Notes: generated from the letters alone by a model not told the origin. Numbered from the stretch's first letter, positions 51,838 through 61,122 are shown. The stretch: DNA of 64,000 nt from Paraglaciecola sp030730205 (GCF_052119645.1 NZ_JBGQOM010000015.1:4251-68250); one strand, 5' to 3'. Program-made: numbers and translations.

Positions 51838-52677
51838 TTGACCCAATCTTCTGACATCAAGTTATCGCGTTTTTCACAACACGATCCTGTGCAGCAACCG
51901 CTGCCATTGGCGTTTGTGAATGGCGAAGCTTTGATTGAAAAACCAGAAGATTTGTACATTCCGCCTGACGCGCTTGAGCTTATCCTTGAAGCTTTTGAAG
52001 GGCCATTAGATTTGTTGCTGTACCTGATTCGCCGACAAAAATTCGATATTGTTAATTTGCCGGTTTACCAAGTTACTTTGCAATATATGGAATATGTTGA
52101 GTTGATGAAGGACCTCAAACTTGAATTAGCTGCCGAATATTTACTTATGGCGGCTATTTTGGCTGAGGTAAAGTCACGCTTACTGTTACCCAAGCGGCCA
52201 GATGCTGACGAAGATGAAGACGATCCCCGCGCCGAATTAATAAGACGTTTAAAAGAATATGAATTGATCAAACTCGCGGCACAAGAACTTGATGCTGTTC
52301 CTCGTATGGAGCGTGATAGTTTTCAAGCAAAAGCACAGGCAGCTGAATCTGTCGCCCCGATCCGCATTCTGCCGCAGGTAAGTTTGCAAGAATTGGTCTT
52401 AGGTTTTCAATCTGCGATGCAACGAGCACAAGCTTTTGAACATCATCATATTGAAAAAGAAGTGCTGTCGACAAGGGAGAGAATGAGTTTGATCCTGGAA
52501 AAAATTACTGCCACGCATTTTACTGGCTTTGATGAATTATTTCATGCCAGTGAAGGCCGAGCCGGTGTTGTAGTGACGTTTTTAGCGGTGCTCGAACTGG
52601 CAAAAGAAAGTGTGATAGATCTTGTACAAAATGCGCCATTTGCCAACATTCATATCAAATTGAAAGAGGCACAGTAG
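51838..52677 (+). CDS. scpA: Segregation and condensation protein ScpA
   Basis: 279 aa kleisin. A TTG start at 51838 (16 bases after yciO) is needed, because the first ATG in frame falls late; AAGGATTCGA is the likely ribosome site. The core ALELILEAFEGPLDLLLYLIRRQKFDIVNLPVYQVTLQYMEY is the ScpA signature. Works with ScpB and SMC in chromosome folding. Stop shares one base with the scpB start. Confidence 0.9.
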   Translation: MTQSSDIKLSRFSQHDPVQQPLPLAFVNGEALIEKPEDLYIPPDALELILEAFEGPLDLLLYLIRRQKFDIVNLPVYQVTLQYMEYVELMKDLKLELAAEYLLMAAILAEVKSRLLLPKRPDADEDEDDPRAELIRRLKEYELIKLAAQELDAVPRMERDSFQAKAQAAESVAPIRILPQVSLQELVLGFQSAMQRAQAFEHHHIEKEVLSTRERMSLILEKITATHFTGFDELFHASEGRAGVVVTFLAVLELAKESVIDLVQNAPFANIHIKLKEAQ

Positions 52678-53348
52678 TGGTTAAAATTTCTAAAGTGCAA
52701 CTAAAGCAATTAGTTGAAGCCGCTATCTTTGTTGCAGACAGTCCGATTAATCGTGAGCAATTACACAGTACTGTGCTAGAGGGCTTGACCTTGAGTAAAA
52801 CGGCTCTCAACGATGTATTAAAAGAACTGACTCTCGATTATCAAGCACGCGGTATACAACTGGTTGAAGTGGCCTCGGGCTTTCGTTTTCAATCTGCAGA
52901 CAGTCTTAGTCCGTGGCTTAGTAAATTATGGCAAGAGCAAGCCCCTCGATATTCCAGAGCCATGCTAGAAATCTTGGCTCTGATTGCTTATCGTCAGCCC
53001 ATTACTCGCGGAGAGATAGAAGACGTGCGCGGTGTGTCGGTTAGCAGTCATATTATCAAATCATTGAGTGAGCGAGGCTGGATCAAAGTGGTTGGCCACA
53101 AAGAAGTGCCAGGCCGACCTTCACTTTATGCGACAACCAAGGGATTTTTAGACTACTTTTCATTAAAAAGTTTAAGTGAGTTACCCAGTGCTGACACCTT
53201 TGTCGAGATGCAAAGCCAGTCTCAAGCACAACATTTATTTTCTAGTGCATCTGCAAATAGCAGCACAGATGATGCCCCTTTAGTCCAATCTGTTGAGCCT
53301 GATGTGATAAACGTTAGTGCAACAGATGAACCTGAGCAATTACATTAA
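52677..53348 (+). CDS. scpB: Segregation and condensation protein ScpB
   Basis: 223 aa. GTG start overlapping the scpA TAG by one base (TAGTG). The winged-helix pair is plain: LKQLVEAAIFVADSPINREQL, RYSRAMLEILALIAYRQPITRGEIEDVRGVSVSSHIIKSLSERGWIKVVGHKEVPGRPSLYATTKGFLDYF. An acidic low-complexity tail follows from about 180. Partner of ScpA. Last base of its stop is the first base of the rluB ATG. Confidence 0.93.
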   Translation: MVKISKVQLKQLVEAAIFVADSPINREQLHSTVLEGLTLSKTALNDVLKELTLDYQARGIQLVEVASGFRFQSADSLSPWLSKLWQEQAPRYSRAMLEILALIAYRQPITRGEIEDVRGVSVSSHIIKSLSERGWIKVVGHKEVPGRPSLYATTKGFLDYFSLKSLSELPSADTFVEMQSQSQAQHLFSSASANSSTDDAPLVQSVEPDVINVSATDEPEQLH

Positions 53349-54385
53349 TGAGTGATAAATTACAAAAAGTATTGGCCAATGCAGGCTTCGGCTCTCGACG
53401 CGAAATGGAAACCTGGATCGAGCAAGGCAGAGTGTCGGTTAACGGCAAACTTGCCACTTTGGGCGATCGCGTTGAAAACGAAGACAAAGTTAGGGTTGAT
53501 GGCAATTTGATTAGCCATGAGCAAGAGTCGGTGATCTGCCGTGTATTAATGTACAACAAACCGGAAGGCGAGTTATGCAGTCGTAAAGATCCTGAAGGCC
53601 GTCCAACGGTATTTGACCGTTTGCCCACTATCAAAAATGGTCGTTGGATTGCAGTTGGCCGCCTTGACCTTAATACCAGTGGTTTATTGTTATTTACCAA
53701 TGACGGTGAGCTTGCAAATCGCCTGATGCATCCTAAGCATGAAGTTGAACGTGAATACGCAGTACGTGTGTTCGGAGAAGTTGAACCCGATCATGTAAAA
53801 CGTTTGCAAAAAGGCGTGAAGTTAGAAGACGGGATTGCTAAATTTACCTCGATCAGAAAACTCCCCACTGACGAAGAAAGCCTTAATAGTTGGTATCACG
53901 TTACCTTATCTGAAGGACGAAATCGTGAAGTGCGCAGAATGTGGGAATCGCAAGGTTTGCAAGTGAGCCGCTTAATTCGGGTACGCTATGGTGCACTTGA
54001 ATTACAAAAACGCTTACCGCAGGGGGGGTGGATTGAATTGATGCTGCCTGATGTAAATGCCTTGCGTTCGAGTGTGCAATTGCCCGATGAAAAGGAAACA
54101 TTGATTAAACTCGACCCGGGTAAATTGGATCACGTGAAGCTGAGCCGCATGCGTCGCTCGGTGAAAAAACATCGTGTCAATCAAGCCAACAAAAGCCGTA
54201 CGGGGAATGTCACAAAGGAAAAAGTGCCAGCAGAAAAGCCACGTAGCCCTAAACCTGTTGCTAAAAAGCCCACTGAATCTACTCGCTCAGATTCCACGAA
54301 TTCCAGCAGAAAACCGAGCAATAAAAAACGCAGTGATAAACGACCAGCGGGTAAACAGCAAATTCGATCAAGACAAGGGCAGTAG
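53348..54385 (+). CDS. rluB: 23S rRNA pseudouridine(2605) synthase RluB
   Basis: 345 aa. S4 RNA-binding domain (LQKVLANAGFGSRREMETWIEQGRVSVNG, about 4-60) and a RsuA-type pseudouridine synthase core with catalytic Asp107 in VGRLDLNTSGLLLFTNDGELA. The tail after about residue 255 is Lys/Arg/Ser-rich, as in other RluB proteins. Modifies U2605 of 23S rRNA. Part of the rnm-yciO-scpA-scpB-rluB run; one-base overlap with scpB. Confidence 0.93.
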   Translation: MSDKLQKVLANAGFGSRREMETWIEQGRVSVNGKLATLGDRVENEDKVRVDGNLISHEQESVICRVLMYNKPEGELCSRKDPEGRPTVFDRLPTIKNGRWIAVGRLDLNTSGLLLFTNDGELANRLMHPKHEVEREYAVRVFGEVEPDHVKRLQKGVKLEDGIAKFTSIRKLPTDEESLNSWYHVTLSEGRNREVRRMWESQGLQVSRLIRVRYGALELQKRLPQGGWIELMLPDVNALRSSVQLPDEKETLIKLDPGKLDHVKLSRMRRSVKKHRVNQANKSRTGNVTKEKVPAEKPRSPKPVAKKPTESTRSDSTNSSRKPSNKKRSDKRPAGKQQIRSRQGQ

Positions 54386-54442
54386 ATAATCGGCGAAGTT
54401 AAACGGTCTTCTGAGTCTCTAAACTATTAGGTCTTGCAGTTG

Positions 54443-54469
54443 ATATACGCCTTAAAATTAGGCGTATAT
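54443..54469. repeat. Perfect 10-bp inverted repeat between convergent genes
   Basis: ATATACGCCT and AGGCGTATAT are separated by seven bases, between rluB (plus) and the receiver/TPR gene (minus). No T-run follows on either strand, so a terminator is uncertain; a protein-binding site or RNA hairpin is possible. The remaining bases of this 216-base gap show no gene. Confidence 0.6.
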
Positions 54470-54601
54470 TGGTTGCGTTTGCTTTTTGTGAGGGCTAACA
54501 CCAATGAAGCTGGTCAAGATTATAAAGCGCTTGAGTTACCCACAAGTACCAAAAATCTTGTAAGTGCTTAAGACGATGCTTGCGATCTTACTGTTAAGAT
54601 C

Positions 54602-56224
54602 TCAAGCCATGCCATCAAGCACGCTGCGGACCTTATGATACCGCTCTTGTTGCTCTTCGCTCAACACACTATTTTCAACGGTTTTTATGCATTTTTTCAC
54701 GAGCTGATTATTGCTTTTTGTTCCACCCAGACTGCTTGATTTAGCGGCTATTAATTGCAGTAAATTCAATGCAATAGAAGCGTTTTTGGGCATGATGGTG
54801 TAAGCCTGCCTGAAGCTATCAAAGGCATTTTCTACATCACCGTTACGATAAAAGTTAACCGCATTGTTGTTCAATTCACGAGAGCTGCACTTTATAGTGG
54901 ATTTTTCTTGGATCTCTTGGTGAATGTAGTGCAGAAATATCTCACCTTGATCGGGTTGGTTTTTACAGCGAAATTCAATTTGCGCTAAGATGGCCTGCGC
55001 CCGCTCATGCAACCCCACTTCATGGAAGGCTTTGGCTTTATCTAATAAGGCATCAATACCTTCGTTTTCCCAATTGTCTTCGTCGAGTTGTTCGATTAAT
55101 ACCCGGGCCTTTTCTTTTTCGTTTTCTAGATAGAGCAAACGAACATTGATCACTTTCATTTGTTCTTGCAGTTCGGCCTTGGGAAACGCGACTTTTAATT
55201 GTCTGACGTATTCATTGGCTTGACGTACAAGTTTATCGGTATCACCTTCGTCAGCTGTCATGGCGTAATCAATACCGGCACGGGCCACATTTAAGTAATT
55301 TTCAGGTTTGTCATGAATGGAATTTTTGGCAAAACGTACAATCTTTTTGGCGGCGTCAAACTGGGTTTCGTAATCGTGAGTAATACGAGATAAATCTAAT
55401 GCGGTTTTATGTCTGCGTATATTTCGGGGTGAAATTTCGCTGGCCATCAACACACATTCAAGTGCAGTATCGAAATCGTTTTGTTTGATTTGTAGCGCCG
55501 TTAATAAATCATAGGCCGCCAGTTGTGACTCTGGTTTGAATGCTAAACGCAGAACTAATTTTTCAGCTGACTCGTCTTCATCTAAATGCAGGTAAGCATT
55601 GATTAAACCTAATTGCGCCCAAGCAAAGGTTTGTACTTTTAAAATCGCTAAATAAAAGTCTTTGGCTTGGGCATACTGCCCACAAGCACACAGCATTTCA
55701 CCTTTGATCTTCAGGGCAAGTGGAAAAAACTCGGAGTTTTTGGGGTTGGCTAAAAATAATTCTGTTTCTGATAAGGCACGTTGAAACTGGTTTTTTTCAA
55801 TGTTGATGTAAACGGTGTGCAACACCTTTTTACGAGCCAGCACTCGGCTTAAGCGCCGGTCAAGTTCTTTTACGGTAAAGGGTTTGGCTAAAAAATCGTC
55901 CGGTTGTAATTCGATAATACTTTGGACCAAGTCTGAATTGGTATCGGCGCTGATAAAAACAAAGGCCGTACTTAACGGTAACTCACCATTGGTTTTAATT
56001 TCATCATAGAAATAATAGCCATCCTGTTCTCGTTTTAAATTATACGAACAGATAATGAGATCATAACGTTGATTGCGAATAGTGGTAAGCGCCAAGCTTA
56101 TTTTGTCTACATAGGTAATATCCCCAAAGCCTAATTCTTCTAGGGAATACTTCATATAGCCTTTGGCAAGAACCTGATCGTCAACAATCAGTACTTTGGT
56201 ATCTTTAGCGAGTTGCAAATTCAT
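54602..56224 (-). CDS. Receiver-domain plus TPR-like protein with altered phospho-acceptor
   Basis: 540 aa. N-terminal CheY-like receiver (about 8-128): VLIVDDQVLAKG has the acidic Asp15/Asp16 pair and LAKPFT the conserved Lys114, but the phospho-acceptor position reads DLIICSYNL, so Ser60 replaces Asp. The rest is alpha-helical with TPR-type repeats (for example YAQAKDFYLAILKVQTFAWAQLGLINAYLHL and ARVLIEQL). Related receiver-TPR proteins occur in Shewanella and Vibrio; no output DNA-binding domain is present. Phosphorylation at the usual Asp is impossible, so it may be a pseudo-receiver or act through binding. Ends convergent to rluB. I do not assign a gene name. Confidence 0.85.
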   Translation of the reverse strand: MNLQLAKDTKVLIVDDQVLAKGYMKYSLEELGFGDITYVDKISLALTTIRNQRYDLIICSYNLKREQDGYYFYDEIKTNGELPLSTAFVFISADTNSDLVQSIIELQPDDFLAKPFTVKELDRRLSRVLARKKVLHTVYINIEKNQFQRALSETELFLANPKNSEFFPLALKIKGEMLCACGQYAQAKDFYLAILKVQTFAWAQLGLINAYLHLDEDESAEKLVLRLAFKPESQLAAYDLLTALQIKQNDFDTALECVLMASEISPRNIRRHKTALDLSRITHDYETQFDAAKKIVRFAKNSIHDKPENYLNVARAGIDYAMTADEGDTDKLVRQANEYVRQLKVAFPKAELQEQMKVINVRLLYLENEKEKARVLIEQLDEDNWENEGIDALLDKAKAFHEVGLHERAQAILAQIEFRCKNQPDQGEIFLHYIHQEIQEKSTIKCSSRELNNNAVNFYRNGDVENAFDSFRQAYTIMPKNASIALNLLQLIAAKSSSLGGTKSNNQLVKKCIKTVENSVLSEEQQERYHKVRSVLDGMA

Positions 56225-56572
56225 TAATGGGCGATCTTCCTATGGTCTTTTAGGTTATCGTATGAATAGCTAAAAAAATAAGCTTTTAATTGCAAATAAT
56301 TGAATACACTGGTTTTAATCAATACAGCCAACTAGCGTTTTACGATTGGTAATTAAGATGCCTGAAAAAAGCCTTGAATAAAAGAGCAGTGATAATCGAA
56401 ATAACAAATAGTAGGAAAAAGAAGTAGTGAATAACTTATTTAAAAAGCACTGAGTATCTTAACGGCTCCTTGTTGTAGCAACGTTAATTTGGTTATTTAA
56501 CTGGGGACTATCACAGTAGTAAAATAGCAGCCGTTCTAGACTGCTCTCTCTGGCTAGGCTGTTTTAAAAAAA
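56225..56572. other. Intergenic stretch of about 350 bases without a gene
   Basis: AT-rich DNA between two minus-strand genes. I see no open frame of note and no convincing promoter, terminator or RNA. It probably holds the promoter of the receiver/TPR gene. Confidence 0.45.
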
Positions 56573-58279
56573 TCACGACGAGCAACTGTAATAAGACAAA
56601 CCACCGACATCAAAATATTCAGGTGGTTTGCGCTTATAATATTTGTCTTCCATTTCCTGTGATTGCTCTGCATAAGGCTGTGTCATAACGTCCTGCAGCT
56701 CTCGAACCAATGTGTAGTTTCCTGTATTTGCTTGCTGATAGGCAGGCACAACAAACCACTCTCTTAAACAATATTTAGGGTTGACAAGCTTCATTTGCCT
56801 AGAGAGTTCTGCACGAGAACAGGGGGAATCAACATGAGCGCTGCAAATGAGCAAGTTCCATTTTGTGAGCCACGCTGACCAGCGTTTTTCTATTTCCTTT
56901 GTAGAGTTGTAAAAGCTTTTTTTGAGTGGCTCAATATCATCCGGTAGGGTTGATAGCTCACGAAAGAAAATAGTGTAATCGACAGGCGTTTGTACCATAA
57001 GAGTTTGAATCTCACTGAATAACTCTGAGTTAAATGTGCCAATGCCCAATTTTGCTGCCCACATTTTCTCCATTTTTGCTTGCATCACTTGCGAAAAGCC
57101 AAGTTGGATCGCTTCAAGCTGCGGCAAATAGTCTTGATCTGATTCAATTAAAGGGCGCAACGCAGTACAAAACATTTGGAAGTTGCGCTGTGCTGCTACT
57201 GGTTGGTTTAAAAACGAAAAGTGGTGCCCGCCACCCGTCCATGACTGAAAGTGCGGATTGAACACATCGCAGAAACCAAAAGGCCCATAATCAAGCGTAA
57301 AGCCGCCGGCTGCGCAATTGTCGCTATTGAAATTGCCCTGACAAAAACCAACTCGGATCCAGTTGGCTATGAGAGAGGTCAGTCGCTGACAAAACTCATC
57401 AGCCAGCAAGATCACTTTTTCGGGGAGACCTAGGGTTTTATCGATAACGGCAGCGTATTCACGCTCAATCAAGTGCAGAACAATCTGCTCGAGTTCTTCC
57501 ATGGCGTTGGGGTGTTCATTGCTGCGCGCACGGCGAGCGAAAAGTTCAAGTTGCCCGACCCTGATGAATGAAGGTGCAACCCGTGTTGAGATGGCGGCTG
57601 CCTCCGATATGAAGACGTCAGGATCCCCAGATTGAGCTGTATAGGAGTACCATGGCCGATTGACTCTCTGTGTTTTCGACACATATAGACTCAGAGATCG
57701 TGAAGTAGGTACGCCAAGCGAGTGCATGTGCTCTTGGGCCAAGAACTCTCTGATACTTGAGCGCAGAACGGCACGACCATCGGCACCGCGGCAGTAAGGC
57801 GTTCGCCCACCACCTTTCAATTGCATTTCCCAGCGATGACCTTGAATGACCGCTTCAAGCACAGAAATGGCGCGGCCATCACCATATCCATTGCCGGTGC
57901 GAAACGGGCATTGCTGAGAGTATTCGGTGCCAAAAATTGAAAGTGCATATCCAGTCGCCCAACCAACGTTACGCATCGGCATTGGCACGTGTGACATGTC
58001 GCCCGAAAACAAGCGAACGAAGTCAGCTGTTTCTGCCAAGCTATCAGCAAAACCGAGTTCGTGAAAAAGGTGTTTGCTGTGTGCTACATACTCAGGATCG
58101 ACAAGTGGGGTAGGCTTAACGGGTACATAGTGGCCAGTGAACACTTGGCGTGGAATATGGTCGGCTCCGTCTGTTTTTGCATGAGGATCGCAGTTGAGCG
58201 TGTCCATTAGCGAGTAATTGACCAACGTCGCGAGGTCATCGAGTGTCGCAATGCTTGGAATGCGTGTCTGCTGGATCAT
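56573..58279 (-). CDS. selO: SelO family protein adenylyltransferase (YdiU/UPF0061, long form)
   Basis: About 568 aa from the Met at 58279; the open frame runs back to 58462 (629 aa) but the added part is unlike SelO and no start has a strong ribosome site. SelO pseudokinase fold: RQVFTGHYV, TGNGYGDGRAI, QLKGGGRTPYCRGADGRAVLRSSIREFLAQE, FCQGNFNSDNCAAGGFTLDYGPFGF (metal-binding Asn/Asp and DYG). The C-terminus is YYSCSS; the third-last Cys is where animal SelO carries selenocysteine. The enzyme AMPylates proteins (redox proteins in E. coli). It is about 90 aa longer than E. coli SelO and closer to the long type. Confidence 0.9.
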   Translation of the reverse strand: MIQQTRIPSIATLDDLATLVNYSLMDTLNCDPHAKTDGADHIPRQVFTGHYVPVKPTPLVDPEYVAHSKHLFHELGFADSLAETADFVRLFSGDMSHVPMPMRNVGWATGYALSIFGTEYSQQCPFRTGNGYGDGRAISVLEAVIQGHRWEMQLKGGGRTPYCRGADGRAVLRSSIREFLAQEHMHSLGVPTSRSLSLYVSKTQRVNRPWYSYTAQSGDPDVFISEAAAISTRVAPSFIRVGQLELFARRARSNEHPNAMEELEQIVLHLIEREYAAVIDKTLGLPEKVILLADEFCQRLTSLIANWIRVGFCQGNFNSDNCAAGGFTLDYGPFGFCDVFNPHFQSWTGGGHHFSFLNQPVAAQRNFQMFCTALRPLIESDQDYLPQLEAIQLGFSQVMQAKMEKMWAAKLGIGTFNSELFSEIQTLMVQTPVDYTIFFRELSTLPDDIEPLKKSFYNSTKEIEKRWSAWLTKWNLLICSAHVDSPCSRAELSRQMKLVNPKYCLREWFVVPAYQQANTGNYTLVRELQDVMTQPYAEQSQEMEDKYYKRKPPEYFDVGGLSYYSCSS

Positions 58280-58571
58280 TTTTAATTCTCGAATTGGCTT
58301 AGTAGCTGGATTATCTATTGTCCCTGAACCATTTGGATAAGCAAACTTTTCAAGCTTGATTACAACGGCATGGGCTTGAACAAGACTCTTAAAAATTTGA
58401 ATCATGATTTTAAATCGATTTAAAAGCAGAAGGTAAATTTTACGCACCTTGTTGGAGAGCATTCGTTAATTTTCCGGTTTGTAGCCAGCTTAAAAAACTA
58501 TGATTTCATGGTGGTGCGTGAGGGGTAGTGAATCACCTCTTTCGTATTCACTCTAAATTATAGGTAAGAAG

Positions 58572-59093
58572 ATGCAAAAATTAGTTTTACGAATAGCCGA
58601 TTTATTGGCACCAAGTGGCGACATGTATGAAATTTTTAAAAGTTATGTCGAAAATAAATACCCTACACCCTCCTCTAAAGAGGATGTTGAATGGCTTGGA
58701 GGCGAATTTACCGTTACTTATGCTTACGGCGCTGGAACTATCGATATAGGAAACCTATTGACGCTCAATAAAGGCCTATTAGGGATTTTTGACGTTCCAG
58801 AGGGAAACGTTTTCCTTACTCATGGCAATATTATGCGAGCGATGGCTGCGGATATTTTGAAGTTTGTAATCAAGGAAGAAAGTGGTTTGGATGTTGAGCA
58901 ATTTTTAGAGCAGGTAAACGTTTCTGATGAATTTAGCAACGAATACGAAAGGATACTAACATACGTGCTCGACGGTGAAATCGATTTAGTTGGAGTGTTT
59001 ATGGCTCATTATTTATCGGATTATGGGGCGTTGTATCAAACAGTTTTAAAAACAACTACCTTTGAGGATTATTTAATAACACCCAAGACTTAA
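58572..59093 (+). CDS. Hypothetical protein, 173 aa
   Basis: Begins MQKLVLRIADLLAPSGDMYE after GTAAGAAG. Soluble, acidic (DVEWLGGEFTVTYAYGAGTIDIGN, EESGLDVEQFLEQVNVSDEF); no signal peptide, membrane helix or known motif. I do not recognise the family. It diverges from selO and converges on the small membrane-protein gene, so it may be a single-gene unit. The open frame length and codon use make it a credible gene. Confidence 0.65.
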   Translation: MQKLVLRIADLLAPSGDMYEIFKSYVENKYPTPSSKEDVEWLGGEFTVTYAYGAGTIDIGNLLTLNKGLLGIFDVPEGNVFLTHGNIMRAMAADILKFVIKEESGLDVEQFLEQVNVSDEFSNEYERILTYVLDGEIDLVGVFMAHYLSDYGALYQTVLKTTTFEDYLITPKT

Positions 59094-59177
59094 AACCCTG
59101 AGGGTTCGTTACCTTGTGCAGAGCCCATTCGTTTAAAATAAATAATTTAAGATGGACCTTTTATTTGCCAGAGTTCA

Positions 59178-59348
59178 TTACTTTTGCACTTCAAAAGGTT
59201 TTGAATGTCGGTTTCTAGATTGACTAGGCAGATACTTTTTTTCTGACTTTTCCTGCGCTTCTTTAACATGTGCATATATCGCTAATAAGCCAACCACTAA
59301 GAAGGCTAGGGCCATTGTTGCCACAAAAAGCATTTCATTGTCATTCAT
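59178..59348 (-). CDS. Small single-pass membrane protein, 56 aa (uncharacterised)
   Basis: Minus-strand frame below usual size limits: MNDNEMLFVATMALAFLVVG, then LLAIYAHVKEAQEKSEKKYL and a basic tail ending PFEVQK. GGGAG lies eight bases before the ATG. One hydrophobic helix (about 7-27) followed by a charged cytosolic part. No family recognised. It lies in a 323-base gap between the 173-aa gene and umuC, and no other feature explains that gap. Confidence 0.6.
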   Translation of the reverse strand: MNDNEMLFVATMALAFLVVGLLAIYAHVKEAQEKSEKKYLPSQSRNRHSKPFEVQK

Positions 59349-59416
59349 TTCGTTATCTCCCGATTTTTTAGACGGTATGTAAGCTCAATTAACTTAACGC
59401 TTTTCTCCCGGTTTGC

Positions 59417-60682
59417 CTAACAAATAATCTTGGGAATATCGCTCCATCGGGTCGTGTATTGCGGTGATAAAAACTCTCGCCGCATTGCAAATTTTTGCTC
59501 AAACCCTTTTGCCGCAATGTGCACGGTCGAGCGGCCAAATCGTGCATTGATGGTGTCGATACATGACATTAATTTTGGACTATCGGTCGATTGATCAAAT
59601 AGGTCGTGCTGGAACAATTCCTCTCTGTGCAAATCCACTAAACCTACACCGCAGCGATAGTACCTGATGCCGGGTTTAAAGAGTGTCTGCATGGCCGCCT
59701 GCGTCACATTGATAATATTTCGTGTGTCATTGGTTGGTACCGTGAATCGGTGAAAGTATGACTTGCTAAAAAAAACTTCACTGTCATGGGGGGAGCTACT
59801 TGCAAAAACGCTCATTGCGCTGGTTAAACTTTTTTGTCGTCGTAGTTTACTTGCCACAACTTCAACGTGCGAGGCTAGGGCACTGTGTAATTGAGTTGCA
59901 TCAGTTATGCGTTGACCAAAACTGCGGGTACTGTATATCTCTTTTTTTGCTGCTCTGACGCCATCCCAACTATGACGGACTTCGCCGTTTAGCTCCCGTA
60001 CAGTGCCCTCAACTAAAATAGAAAAGTCTTTTCTTATTTTTGTAGGATTTTGATTGGCTAAATCCCACGCGGTTTGAATGCCCATGACGTTTAAGCGTCT
60101 GCCTAATCGATTGCCGACACCCCATACATCGGCCACTCCCATACGTGACAAAATAAGCTTTCGCTTCACTTCATTGTCGATAACGGCCACGCCATTAAAA
60201 CCCTCTATTCGCTTCGATGCATGATTGGCCGCCTTAGCAAGCGTAGGTGTCAGACCCATACCAATGCCGATAGGTAATCTCACTTCTCGCCATACCGTTT
60301 TTCGGATCGCTGTTGCTAGAGCGTCCCAGCCTTGAGGGGGCGCAGAGCTGCCTTTACCATAATACAAAAAGCACTCATCAATCGAGTATACATTGATGTC
60401 AGGCGCGAAGCGGGCACACGTATCCATCATCCGCTGACTCAAATCGGCATAGAGTTCATAGTTACTCGACCGTATTACTGCCCCCGCTTTATCAAGTGCT
60501 TCTTTGACTTGAAAGTAGGGGACGAACTTCTTACCAATTCCCATACGCTTAGCAATACCGCACGCTGCACAAATACAGCCATCGTTGTTGGTCAGCACAA
60601 CAACAGGTTTGTTCCGTATTGCGGGATCAAAGACTTTTTCACAGCTCGCGTACATGCTGTTGACATCACATAGAGCGTACAT
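59417..60682 (-). CDS. umuC: Translesion DNA polymerase V catalytic subunit UmuC
   Basis: 421 aa Y-family polymerase, full length. YALCDVNSMYASCEKVFDP (first Asp), SIDECF (catalytic Asp and Glu), palm/thumb with GIGMGLTPTLAKAANHASK and little-finger YSTRSFGQRI. The clamp-binding motif is seen as QHDLF (near residue 360), of the QLNLF type. With UmuD' it copies past damage during SOS. The ATG at 60682 overlaps the umuD stop (TGATG); the codon before it is TTG. Confidence 0.95.
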   Translation of the reverse strand: MYALCDVNSMYASCEKVFDPAIRNKPVVVLTNNDGCICAACGIAKRMGIGKKFVPYFQVKEALDKAGAVIRSSNYELYADLSQRMMDTCARFAPDINVYSIDECFLYYGKGSSAPPQGWDALATAIRKTVWREVRLPIGIGMGLTPTLAKAANHASKRIEGFNGVAVIDNEVKRKLILSRMGVADVWGVGNRLGRRLNVMGIQTAWDLANQNPTKIRKDFSILVEGTVRELNGEVRHSWDGVRAAKKEIYSTRSFGQRITDATQLHSALASHVEVVASKLRRQKSLTSAMSVFASSSPHDSEVFFSKSYFHRFTVPTNDTRNIINVTQAAMQTLFKPGIRYYRCGVGLVDLHREELFQHDLFDQSTDSPKLMSCIDTINARFGRSTVHIAAKGFEQKFAMRREFLSPQYTTRWSDIPKIIC

Positions 60683-61086
60683 CAAAGCTTCTTTTTAAAC
60701 GGGCGATGCAATCTGATTGAACGCGTGACTACCCCTTCGATTTGAAACTCGTCGCCTTCACGCAAGAAGTAAGGCGGAAAGCCGCGGCCTGATGACATTA
60801 AACATCGCTGTAACTTGTCTATTTTTTTGCACACAAATACCCCTTTAAGATTGGCAACAACCACATCTTGGTCTTTGATAGTCTGAGCGCGGTCAACGAT
60901 AAGTAAGTCACCGGAAAAGATACCTTCACCTTTCATCGACTCACCATCAGCCACACCGATATACGTAGCCGATGGATGGTCAATGAGAAGTTGGTCTAAA
61001 TCAAGTCCGAGCTGAGTGTACTCAGCGGCTGGAGACTCAAAACCAACAATGCCTGCATGGGCTTTTATAGGAATGAATTTCAACAT
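60682..61086 (-). CDS. umuD: SOS mutagenesis protein UmuD
   Basis: 134 aa (E. coli 139), S24 peptidase-like. A self-cleavage site Ala-Gly in AHAGIVGFESPAAEY (E. coli has Cys-Gly), catalytic Ser in DGESMKGEGI and Lys in FVCKK. Cleaved to UmuD' on RecA filaments. The LexA box starts four bases upstream of the ATG and no ribosome site is visible, so the mRNA may be leaderless. umuC follows directly. Confidence 0.94.
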   Translation of the reverse strand: MLKFIPIKAHAGIVGFESPAAEYTQLGLDLDQLLIDHPSATYIGVADGESMKGEGIFSGDLLIVDRAQTIKDQDVVVANLKGVFVCKKIDKLQRCLMSSGRGFPPYFLREGDEFQIEGVVTRSIRLHRPFKKKL

Positions 61087-61089
61087 ATA

Positions 61090-61122
61090 CTGTTATTATA
61101 TACAGCATTAATGTACTGTCAC
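61090..61122 (-). promoter_or_regulatory. LexA box and sigma-70 promoter of umuDC
   Basis: On the minus strand CTGTATATAATAACAG (61090-61105) is a perfect CTGT-N8-ACAG LexA site. It contains the -10 TATAAT (61095-61100), with the -35 GTGACA (61117-61122) 16 bases before. The start codon lies only eight bases past the -10. Confidence 0.9.
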
